35,117 nt of DNA from Streptacidiphilus pinicola (GTDB lineage Bacteria > Actinomycetota > Actinomycetes > Streptomycetales > Streptomycetaceae), in assembly GCF_003258295.1 (NCBI RefSeq), contig NZ_QKYN01000116.1, positions 461 through 35,577 of the forward strand, written 5' to 3'. Position numbers and translations under genes: made by a program. Of the stretch, positions 9,215 through 16,122 are shown piece by piece (position 1 is the first letter of the stretch; each line of letters opens with the position of its first letter). A model generated the notes under the pieces. The model saw only the letters and a list, made by a program, of their open reading frames with translations, made no database searches and was not told where the DNA came from.

Positions 9215-9318
9215 GTGGGTTCCGAAATCCCCCTCCGTGCACGTCAGGCGGCCTGCCGGTACTCGTGGAGGAGCGCAGGATGGACCTGACCTGCGCGGAC
9301 GCATTAGTCGGCACCCAC
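9215..9318. mobile_element. 104-bp mini-element bounded by IS-type terminal inverted repeats
   Basis: The left end begins GTGGGTTCCGAAATCC. The right end, read from the other strand, begins GTGGGTGCCGACTAATGCG. Both continue with a similar tail (TCCGTGCACGTCAGG and TCCGCGCAGGTCAGG). These match the ends of the IS at 22109-23318. Only about 100 bp lie between the outer ends, so this is either an internally deleted IS (MITE-like) or the collapsed 3' end of the transposase remnant beside it. Confidence 0.5.
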
Positions 9319-9885
9319 AGGGAAGTCCAGCCCCGGATCAGGTACCTGACGATAGCTCCGGCGTCCTCGAGGTCCATGACCAAGTTCCGGGCGGCCTGGG
9401 TGACCCACTTCGCGGTGTGGTGCGCGGTAGTGCCGAGGATCCGGGCGCGGCGGGTGGCGTGCCCGATAATGGCCAGGATGTACTGGCGTTGGCCAGTCAG
9501 GGTGACGGTCTCGATGAAGTCGCAGGCCAGCGGCGCGTCATCCCGGGACCCAAGGAAATCGGCCCAAGTCGTGGCACCGCGATCCGGCGCGGGATCGATG
9601 CCGGCGACCTTGAGGATCTCCCGGATAGTCGAGGCGGCCACCTTGATGCCCAGAGCAGCGAGTTCGCCGTGGACCCTGCGGTAGCCCTAGGACGTTCTCG
9701 CGCACGAGGCGCAGGATCAGGTGCCGGATCGAGCGGACCATGGGCGGCCGCCCCGGCCGCTTCGGCCGGCAGGTACGCGCTTGGCGCTGCCTCATGAGAT
9801 CAGGGTGCCCCAGCGCAGGACCGTTTCCGGCCGAACCGGCAGCCGCAGCCGGCGAAGCAACTCTGCGCGTGCGATTAACCATCCG
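9319..9885 (-). pseudogene. Decayed DDE transposase (N-terminal and middle part)
   Basis: Reading leftward from about 9885, three frames are needed to follow one protein: LLRRLRLPVRPETVLRW, then RPGRPPMVRSIRHLILRLVREN, then STIREILKVAGIDPAP with DFIETVTLTGQRQYILA and ARILGTTAHHT. It is homologous to the better preserved transposases at 20713-21824 and 22138-23238. The C-terminal third is missing after VRYLI, where the mini-element begins. Frameshifts and truncation make it non-functional. Confidence 0.75.
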
Positions 9886-9891
9886 GCCTGC

Positions 9892-10189
9892 TCAGCTGAA
9901 GTGACGGTACTGGCGCAGCGTCCCGCCGAGTCGGTCTCGCCGGCGGACCTGCGAGCGTCGGATCTGGGCCCGCACGCTGACCGGCTCGGGCGGCAGTCGC
10001 AGCGGAGCGGCTTGGCCCAGGCTCCGGTGCGGCTGATGCTGGTTGTTGAACGTCTCGAACTCCCGCAGCACGTGCAGTAGGTGGCGCTGATCCCAGATCA
10101 AGGTGCGGTCCAGGAGTTCCATCGACAGGTCTGGATCCAGCGCGCTCCACGAGCGAGTTCATCCGGGGCACCCGGTCGCCCGTGGTCAC
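9892..10189 (-). pseudogene. DDE transposase C-terminal remnant (second copy)
   Basis: A leftward fragment starts with VPRMNSLVER and, after a frameshift, continues ELLDRTLIWDQRHLLHVL and ends RRRDRLGGTLRQYRHFS. This is the C-terminal third of the same transposase family. It stops 7 nt before the next remnant begins, so two same-direction IS fragments lie head to tail with their facing ends lost. Confidence 0.7.
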
Positions 10190-10209
10190 GACTTGCAGCC
10201 CGGCACCCT

Positions 10210-10475
10210 GTGGGTGCCGTGCAGGTCAAACAGCATGCTGGTACTCGGGGAGGACGCCGCCAGGTCGGTCGCGCCGGCGTATGTTCAGGCGCTCGCCCTG
10301 GGGTGGTTCGAGCCCTGAGGGGAGGGCTCGCACAAGCGCGGCACTGGCCAACGCCCGGTGGGGACGGTGCTGGTGGTGGTGTCGCTCGTAGATCTGCAGC
10401 ACCACGAGGTAACCATCGGAACCCAGCGATCACGGGCCTCCGACCTGTCCGGATGATTTCTCGGCACCCGCAGAG
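10210..10475 (-). mobile_element. Internally deleted IS (third remnant) with both ends
   Basis: The left end starts GTGGGTGCCGTGCAGG. The adjoining leftward coding sequence ends in RRRDRPGGVLPEYQHA, preceded by a helix related to YERHHNDHRSHRSL. The right end, near 10443-10475, carries CCGGATGATTTCTCGGCA and CCCGCAGAG, which resemble the sequences at 23453-23479 and 29145-29165. The N-terminal and catalytic parts are absent. It is a short relic, not an active element. Confidence 0.55.
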
Positions 10476-10638
10476 CTCACCGCGATTTGTACGGCCAAGC
10501 CTGGCTCTACCTAACGCTTGGCTCCCCAAGAGTGCCCAGCCCACTGCATGATAATCTGTTCGGCCTCTCCGTGGCGTTCACATCATTGTGACGCCCGGTC
10601 AGGTGCTGTGGGTATCGTTTCGGGCGGAGGGGGTCGCG

Positions 10639-11658
10639 GTGCGGGTCTGGGTCGTCAGGGCTGGCAGGCAGCAGGCACGTCAGGACGCAGCTCTGAGGGA
10701 CCGGATGCTGAGCATCGGGTACGGCGATGTTCCGGACTTGACCACGGTCGATACCCTCTCTGGGATCCGGGCGCTGGTCAACGCCGCCTACAGCGCGGAG
10801 TCGGCCGGGGCCCGGGGGCTTTGGGTCGGGCAACTGCGGCGCTGGCGTGTCACCGTCGAGGTCGGCGATCTCGTGCTCATGACTCGGGTGGACCGCCGCG
10901 TCGCGATCGGCCGGATCAGCGGACCCTATGAGTACCGGTCCGCGGCCGACGCGGAGCTTCGACATGCGCGTCGCGTCGAATGGCTGGCCGAGCGGGTGCC
11001 CCGCCGGCTGCTGCGGCCGATCGTCGGGTCCTCGTTCGGTTCTCCGCAAACCGTCTACGAAGTCCGGGCGGCCGACGCCGGCTCCCTGCTCGAAGCTGCC
11101 CTGGCAAGCGGTGATCTGCAAGCCGCTGCGGACGAGGACTCCCTGCTTGGCACAACCTTGGCTCGGCCCGCGGCCGGGACAATGGCCTATCCGGAGACCC
11201 CGGTGGACCTGGTTCCCTGGTCCCCACCGCTGCCGGCATCCGTTCAGCTGGCTGCGGTTCGGGAGCGCCTGACGGGAGGCCCCCTCGGCTGGATCCTCGA
11301 GCAGGTCGACACCGAGCTCGACGCGGACTCTGGCCGCCCCTGGCCGACGGACGCTGCGGCTGACGCAGGGCGCTGGGCCAGCCCTGCCGAGGCCGAACAG
11401 GAACGCGAAGCCGCATTCCAGCTCCGCCGCCATCTGGAAGCCCTGCGTCGAGTACTGATCGACGTCCCCAGCATGGAACGCGAGACCTTGCGTCTCCTCG
11501 GGCGCGCCGCAGACCGGCCCCGGGTGCGTGTCGAGTTCACCGCGGCGCCGGGCCGCCCAGCACGTACGGTGATCGATCCCGGCGGGACGCGGCGCGAACT
11601 CGTCCCCTTGGACCGTCTGTTCCAGCGTGCCCTTTCCGAGGCGGACAACTCGGCATGA
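10639..11658 (+). CDS. PUA/EVE-like DNA-modification reader, partner of downstream nuclease
   Basis: A 339-residue protein. GTG at 10639 is preferred because GGAGG lies 8 nt upstream and the conserved domain starts at once (VWVVRAG); the frame is open back to 10588. Residues 1 to about 155 match the N-terminal domain of Mrr-type 'restriction system proteins': VRAG, then IGYGDVPDL, GIRALV, a tryptophan-containing QLRRWR, GDLVLM, IGRISGPYEY, HARRVEWL and FGSPQTVYEV. Such PUA/EVE-superfamily folds are thought to bind modified bases. Unlike fused Mrr proteins it has no nuclease domain. The C-terminal roughly 180 residues are charged and helical, with no family I recognise. The stop overlaps the ATG of the next gene (ATGA), whose product supplies a PD-(D/E)XK site. 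I infer a split, type IV-like restriction pair. Confidence 0.7.
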   Translation: MRVWVVRAGRQQARQDAALRDRMLSIGYGDVPDLTTVDTLSGIRALVNAAYSAESAGARGLWVGQLRRWRVTVEVGDLVLMTRVDRRVAIGRISGPYEYRSAADAELRHARRVEWLAERVPRRLLRPIVGSSFGSPQTVYEVRAADAGSLLEAALASGDLQAAADEDSLLGTTLARPAAGTMAYPETPVDLVPWSPPLPASVQLAAVRERLTGGPLGWILEQVDTELDADSGRPWPTDAAADAGRWASPAEAEQEREAAFQLRRHLEALRRVLIDVPSMERETLRLLGRAADRPRVRVEFTAAPGRPARTVIDPGGTRRELVPLDRLFQRALSEADNSA

Positions 11659-12353
11659 GCGACAGCGCCATATCCGACTTGCTCGCCGCCGTCGGGGAGA
11701 TCCTGGCGAACCCGGGCCTCTCCTACGACTCAGACTCCGAGGCCTTCGACGTGTTCGAGGGATACGTGTTCGCGCTGGTGATTGATGTGGCCCGGGCTAT
11801 GAACTTGCAGGTCACCTACCAGGACATGCACGGGAACACCACGGACGACCTCGTCTTCAGGACCTCGCCCGGCTACATCGGCAACGGCGGCTACACCCAC
11901 GCCGTCCTGACCTTCCCGGAGGCCGCGGTCCCGGACCTGGAGGTCCATGTCGGCGTGTATGTCAGAGGGCGATCGGGGGTCCGCCACGAGTGCGATGTCC
12001 TCATCCTGGAGGCTTCCGAAGCAGCCCGGGGCCGCACACGTGTGCGGCCCGACAAGGAACCGAGCGAACTGGCCGACCACAGGGCGTGCGTGCTCGCGAT
12101 CGAATGCAAATACCACGCTGACGGCAGATTGAAGCTCGGCGAGGCGCGCGGCTTCGAAGGGCTCCATGTCGACCTGGTCCACCCCCACACCGTTCTGGCC
12201 AGCAACGGCCGCAGCGGCTCGGTCCGCCGCTATCTCAAGGATCGCAATCGCGGAGTCGCCCAGAGCCTGACCCCGAACGCGAGACCCGAGGTTGGGCACG
12301 TCCAACAGCTCATCGCGGCTGCGCTGCGCGCCCACCGTGACCGCTGGACGTAG
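11655..12353 (+). CDS. PD-(D/E)XK-type restriction endonuclease-like protein
   Basis: A 232-residue protein translationally coupled to the preceding reader gene by a 4-nt ATGA overlap. The catalytic pattern of the restriction-endonuclease fold is visible: an acidic residue at D114 in HECDVLIL and the E150-C-K152 triad part in LAIECKYH, followed by a helix beginning LGEARGFEGL. This spacing fits a PD-(D/E)XK core with ECK as the ExK element. No helicase or methylase lies nearby, so it is not part of a classical type I-III set. With the upstream reader it may cleave DNA carrying foreign base modifications. The exact family is unknown to me. The frame is intact, with high-GC codon use like the neighbours. 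Confidence 0.7.
   Translation: MSDSAISDLLAAVGEILANPGLSYDSDSEAFDVFEGYVFALVIDVARAMNLQVTYQDMHGNTTDDLVFRTSPGYIGNGGYTHAVLTFPEAAVPDLEVHVGVYVRGRSGVRHECDVLILEASEAARGRTRVRPDKEPSELADHRACVLAIECKYHADGRLKLGEARGFEGLHVDLVHPHTVLASNGRSGSVRRYLKDRNRGVAQSLTPNARPEVGHVQQLIAAALRAHRDRWT
12029..12050. repeat. 22-bp perfect palindrome inside the nuclease gene
   Basis: The two halves GGGCCGCACAC and GTGTGCGGCCC form a perfect, gapless inverted repeat within codons for GRTRVRP. A dimeric regulator could bind it, or it may be chance in GC-rich coding DNA. Confidence 0.5.
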
Positions 12354-13061
12354 CGGGACCGCGTGGCCACACCGTCAGCATCACGCCGTACTTCGACACG
12401 AGGATCTACGAAGGAAGCCGCCCCGCCTCACTCGGTTCAGCCGCCGCGGACACTGCCCCGTGCAATCGGTGGCGGCCAGTAGGTGCGTCGGACAAGGCGA
12501 GCTCCATCGCCCGGTCCTGAAGCAGGTGAAGGGTGCCCACGTGGGCCCCATGCAGTCGTGCCCCTCCTCGGGTCAGCCACCCCAACCTGGGATCGCTTCG
12601 TCGAGCGGAAACTGTCTCCCACTGAGGGTACTTCGTCCCCGCGCAGCCCCGAGCGTTGCCACAATGGCCGACAACGACATGGCGGATTGCCCGTCTACAG
12701 TCGACTCCCGGGGCTTCGCGAAGACAGGCACACGCCCTTTCGCCTTACCGACACCAAGATCAGAACTGAGGCCGGATCAGCCACTGGGGCCTCCGACGTG
12801 CAGTGACATGAGGCACCTCACCGGACTAGTGCCCAGAACCGGATGACCCCACTCCGGCACGCACGCAGCACGCCAGCGCCAGAGCTTTGGCCTGGGCTTG
12901 ATCGAGATCGGCGGCTGGGCCACTAATCACAGCCAACGTTCACACTTTCCTCACATGCCTTCTCGAACGATGGGAGAATCCACGAGGAAGCGTCAGTTGA
13001 GATCGCCCAGCGAATCCTTTCATTGCACATTGATACCAATACGAACCTTCGGAGCAGCGTA
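12354..13061. other. Gene-poor spacer at a compositional boundary
   Basis: I find no supported gene in these roughly 700 bp. Open frames exist on both strands but lack start signals and family character. Base composition shifts toward A+T from about 12900 onward, at the border of the low-GC cassette. The cassette promoter probably lies in the last 100 bp, but I cannot assign clear -35/-10 boxes. Confidence 0.4.
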
Positions 13062-13808
13062 ATGAATAGGCGGCTAAAGAAGAGTCCGGATACGGAGAAT
13101 GAAATTCATGATTTGGACACCTTCCAAGACGTCGGCCAGTGCATCATCTCCCCCGTAGTCAGGCTTGAAGAACCGATCGCTCAAGGAATAGTGGACTGCC
13201 TATCAAGGGTCATCCGCCAGGGACACCAAATGGAATCGAACAAGACTCCGGATGCTGACGGGATAGTTCGAGCTCAGCAATTTGAGGAGGGCGACGTTCT
13301 CATGCTGACCCCACCAAATGACAGCTTTGCCGCCGACCGGTATTTGATGGACTTCTATGACATCAGAACAAAGGATCTTTGCTCTCGGATGCACTTGCAC
13401 ACCGGTATGCGCTATGTGAGAATCATGACAGGCCAAGAAACAACCATTCGAATATCTACGCTAAGCGAACCAAAGATACTGCCGCAGGCCAGCGGCGAGA
13501 CGATCGTTCTTGCTACTTTCATTGATGAAGTCGTTGATGAGAACGAGGCGCCTAGGACTAGATTCAATGCCGTGGTGCCGCCCTGCACTTGGGTGGACAT
13601 GCAGATCCCCCGGGGGACAGCGCATCAATTCAATGCAATCGGCAAGAACGCCGTCATCGACACCGTCCACCCCGAGGAATCTATCGAAATTTTTCGAGAG
13701 CAAGCCAAGAGAATTAACATGATGGCTCAGACCATATTTCTCGAATCGCAGCAAGAGCCCGGGGGCTCGTGCGATTTGCCTTCGGATACCACTCTGATTT
13801 CCGAGTAG
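13062..13808 (+). CDS. Cupin-fold protein of unknown substrate
   Basis: A 248-residue protein. ATG 13062 is chosen for the GGAG 9 nt upstream; a TTG at 13023 is an in-frame alternative. Residues about 105-205 look like a single cupin barrel: metal-ligand style histidines H111 and H113 in MHLHTGMRYV, then IPRGTAHQF with H188 and a later H203. The N-terminal 100 residues are unassigned. GC is strikingly low for this genome (25 of 60 bases in 13061-13120), and rare codons such as CTA occur. It ends 1 nt before the convergent reductase gene. With the synthetase-like gene it makes a compact cassette. A metal-dependent oxygenase, isomerase or N-N bond-forming role is possible; cupins pair with tRNA-synthetase-like domains in hydrazine-forming enzymes, but those are MetRS-type fusions. 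Confidence 0.65.
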   Translation: MNRRLKKSPDTENEIHDLDTFQDVGQCIISPVVRLEEPIAQGIVDCLSRVIRQGHQMESNKTPDADGIVRAQQFEEGDVLMLTPPNDSFAADRYLMDFYDIRTKDLCSRMHLHTGMRYVRIMTGQETTIRISTLSEPKILPQASGETIVLATFIDEVVDENEAPRTRFNAVVPPCTWVDMQIPRGTAHQFNAIGKNAVIDTVHPEESIEIFREQAKRINMMAQTIFLESQQEPGGSCDLPSDTTLISE

Positions 13809-13809
13809 C

Positions 13810-14646
13810 TCAATTTTCAAGGAACGTGGTGAAGTTTGCATCGCCCTCACCACGGTCCAGCGCCGAGCCCAGATCATCGCGCAGCAGACCAAGATACGAC
13901 GCCTTTAGACCTGGAGTCGACTTCAGGATATCAAACGCATACTCAATATCTTTAGCTGCAAGCTCAAGGCGGAATTGTGCCGTATGGTTATGCGACGCTA
14001 TTGCATCACCAAAACGCTGGAGCATGGCCGAAGCCGAACTAGCGTGACGCAAGCTTTCCATCAGTCGATCACTCGGAAGATCGAGAGCCTGCGCCAGCTT
14101 AAGGCCCTCACCTATGGCGGCAACATTCAGAATATGGATTACCTGATTGACCAGCTTTGCCGAAAATCCAGCCCCCGCCCGGCCCATCCAGAACTGTTTG
14201 CACGAAAGAGTGTCAATGATCTGCTTGGCGGAGTCACTCGCAGATGACCTTACACCGCCGATCCACATTGTGAGCTTTCCATTCCGACCTTGATCGGGAG
14301 AACCGGAAACGGGGCAGTCGGTGTAGGTAGCGCCTCGGGCCTTCGCAGCGGACATAAGAAAGGTCACCTGTCGAGGATCCCCGGTCGAGAAATCCAGCAC
14401 CTCAACCCCGGGGCTCGGCGGGAAATCGTGCATTACTTGGACCGCATCCGACGACCTTGGGAGGCAAAATCCATGGACATCGACTCCGGTTCCCCTCCAC
14501 CAACGTGCCCCAGCCGCTACGAGTGCGGTTGATGATTCCATGGCGTGCCCGGTAGATGGAAGATGAACGACGAAGCCCGCCTCCATCAACCTGGATACCA
14601 TGGGTGATCCAAAGCTTCCAGCACCGAACCATAGAATGTGGCTCAT
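13810..14646 (-). CDS. NAD(P)-binding 3-hydroxyisobutyrate dehydrogenase-family reductase
   Basis: A 278-residue protein; ATG 14646 has GGGGGAG just upstream. The N-terminal Rossmann motif is GAGSFG at 8-13. The family signature region reads DCPVSGSPDQGRNGKLTM, and the catalytic lysine is K164 in FSAKLVNQ. A helical C-terminal domain follows. This family includes beta-hydroxyacid dehydrogenases, tartronate semialdehyde reductases and imine reductases. Which reaction it performs cannot be told, although the intact lysine favours hydroxyacid or semialdehyde chemistry over imine reduction. It is divergent from the synthetase-like gene, sharing a very short promoter region, and convergent with the cupin gene. 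Its composition is as A+T-rich as theirs, so the three probably arrived together. Confidence 0.8.
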   Translation of the reverse strand: MSHILWFGAGSFGSPMVSRLMEAGFVVHLPSTGHAMESSTALVAAGARWWRGTGVDVHGFCLPRSSDAVQVMHDFPPSPGVEVLDFSTGDPRQVTFLMSAAKARGATYTDCPVSGSPDQGRNGKLTMWIGGVRSSASDSAKQIIDTLSCKQFWMGRAGAGFSAKLVNQVIHILNVAAIGEGLKLAQALDLPSDRLMESLRHASSASAMLQRFGDAIASHNHTAQFRLELAAKDIEYAFDILKSTPGLKASYLGLLRDDLGSALDRGEGDANFTTFLEN

Positions 14647-14674
14647 GGCTCCCCCTTCAATAGCGAAATACGTC

Positions 14675-16021
14675 ATGGATTCTGCGACTAATCGCTACCA
14701 CGAAGCTGCCACCTGGAGCAAGGGAAAGAACTTGAAAAATTCGCAAGCGGACCGGGACCACTCGCCGCAGGGGACCTTGCTCACGCAACTGACTGGCCGC
14801 ATCGTTGCGGTTCGTCGAATGAAACACAGCACGTTCTTCGACGTGCGCAACTCACAGCAGGAGCATCAGTGCCTTGCCGGCACTTCTGAATACGATGGAT
14901 TCGGCGTAGGCGTCGCAGACATCGTCAAACTGCACGGCAGACCTAGCAGGTCGAGGACGGGCGATGCCGTCCTTGAGGTTGACTCGCTGGTGTGCCTCTC
15001 CAAGCCTAGCGGACAAGAATCCCTGACCGACGACTTTCGGGCCGGCGCACTGCGCAGAACGGGGCGCTCCGTCAGGCAAGACCGCGCTAGAGAGATACTC
15101 GTCGACTCAGGGCTGCGCGAGCGTCTCAGGGTTCGAATTCGAGTCATGAGGTCTATCCGACAGTCCTTGCTTGAACTCGGATTTGATGAGATTGATATCC
15201 CCGTCATTGTCACATCGCCATTCGCCGGCACTGCCAACCTCTTCAGGCTAAATTCTGCCGACCTTGCGTCAGTGGATCTCTACCTCCGGGGCTCCCTCGA
15301 GAGTCACCTCAAGCAACTCATAGTGGCCGGCTTTGAAAGCGCGTATTGCATGGGGGCGTCATTTCGCAATGAATCGGCCGAGCTCCATGAATTTCTCATG
15401 GTCGAAGGAATGAGTTCCAGATTCGATCAATCTCAGCTAATTGACATGGTCGAGCAAGTCATTCGGGGTGCAGCGCTGAGCGTCCGAGGGTTTCCCGCCG
15501 TGGCGAATAACCGAGTCGAGGCCCTGGCAACGCCGTGGCGGCGCGACACGTTTTCGGCCATTACGGGGGCGTCTGCCAATGAAGGTGCCTCCGTGAAGCG
15601 TGCATACGACGCGCTGCGCGGGCCGATTTCCGATGGATTTCGATTGCCAGTCTTCGTCGACAAGTTCCCGGCGGTGCTGTCTCCGTTGGCCCAGCGAGAT
15701 GAGTCTCTTGCAGGCAATGCCATGAGAGGATATATGTTCTTCTCGGGGTTGAGAATTTGTGAGATCGTTCAGGAACAGGCAGACGCAGAAGAACAGCGCG
15801 CAGTATTTGAGGCTCAGAAACTCTCGATCGCAGGAGACTCCGGCGCGAAGAAAGACTCCTGGGCCTACGACAGCGAGCTGCTCGAAGCGCTGAAGCTTGG
15901 GTGCCCGCCCCTATCGGGCTTCGGTATTCACATCAATCGCCTTGTGGCTGCGCTTACCGATGTGAGGCGCGTGAGCGACGTAGTGCCATTCCCCTTAGCA
16001 TCAGGCCTTATGGCCCGATAA
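14675..16021 (+). CDS. Class II lysyl-tRNA-synthetase-like enzyme with altered motifs
   Basis: About 448 residues. It has an N-terminal OB fold (LTGRIVAVRR, then FFDVRN), then a class IIb catalytic core resembling LysRS: RVRIRVMRSIRQSLLELGF, DLYLRGSLESHLKQLIVAGFE, motif 2 FRNES starting at 230, and motif 3 GFGIHINR at 415-422. It differs from housekeeping LysRS in two places. The motif 2 loop reads AELHEFLMVE instead of HNPEFT-like, and the acidic residue before the motif 3 arginine is asparagine. It probably activates a different amino acid, or acts as an aminoacyl-transferring biosynthetic or regulatory paralogue rather than charging tRNA-Lys. A TTA codon at 15995-15997 suggests bldA dependence in Streptomyces. 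The start is uncertain: ATG at 14636, 14645 or 14675, or TTG 14732 (the one with an AAGGGA upstream). The 5' end abuts the divergent reductase. Confidence 0.75.
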   Translation: MDSATNRYHEAATWSKGKNLKNSQADRDHSPQGTLLTQLTGRIVAVRRMKHSTFFDVRNSQQEHQCLAGTSEYDGFGVGVADIVKLHGRPSRSRTGDAVLEVDSLVCLSKPSGQESLTDDFRAGALRRTGRSVRQDRAREILVDSGLRERLRVRIRVMRSIRQSLLELGFDEIDIPVIVTSPFAGTANLFRLNSADLASVDLYLRGSLESHLKQLIVAGFESAYCMGASFRNESAELHEFLMVEGMSSRFDQSQLIDMVEQVIRGAALSVRGFPAVANNRVEALATPWRRDTFSAITGASANEGASVKRAYDALRGPISDGFRLPVFVDKFPAVLSPLAQRDESLAGNAMRGYMFFSGLRICEIVQEQADAEEQRAVFEAQKLSIAGDSGAKKDSWAYDSELLEALKLGCPPLSGFGIHINRLVAALTDVRRVSDVVPFPLASGLMAR

Positions 16022-16122
16022 CACCTCGATTGCCATGGCAAGTATCTCGTTCCTCTGACCTGCCGAAGGCCCGACCGGCTAATTCCCTCCCGTGTGATGT
16101 CTGCGGGCACTCCTGTCCGGAT

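Noticed and set aside
13023..13061. TTG start for the cupin gene
   Set aside because: ATG 13062 has a better placed GGAG; the TTG has no ribosome site.
13062..16021. Reading the cassette as a hydrazine-forming cupin/MetRS system
   Set aside because: The synthetase here is class II LysRS-like, not class I MetRS-like, and no lysine N-hydroxylase is present; only a loose analogy remains.
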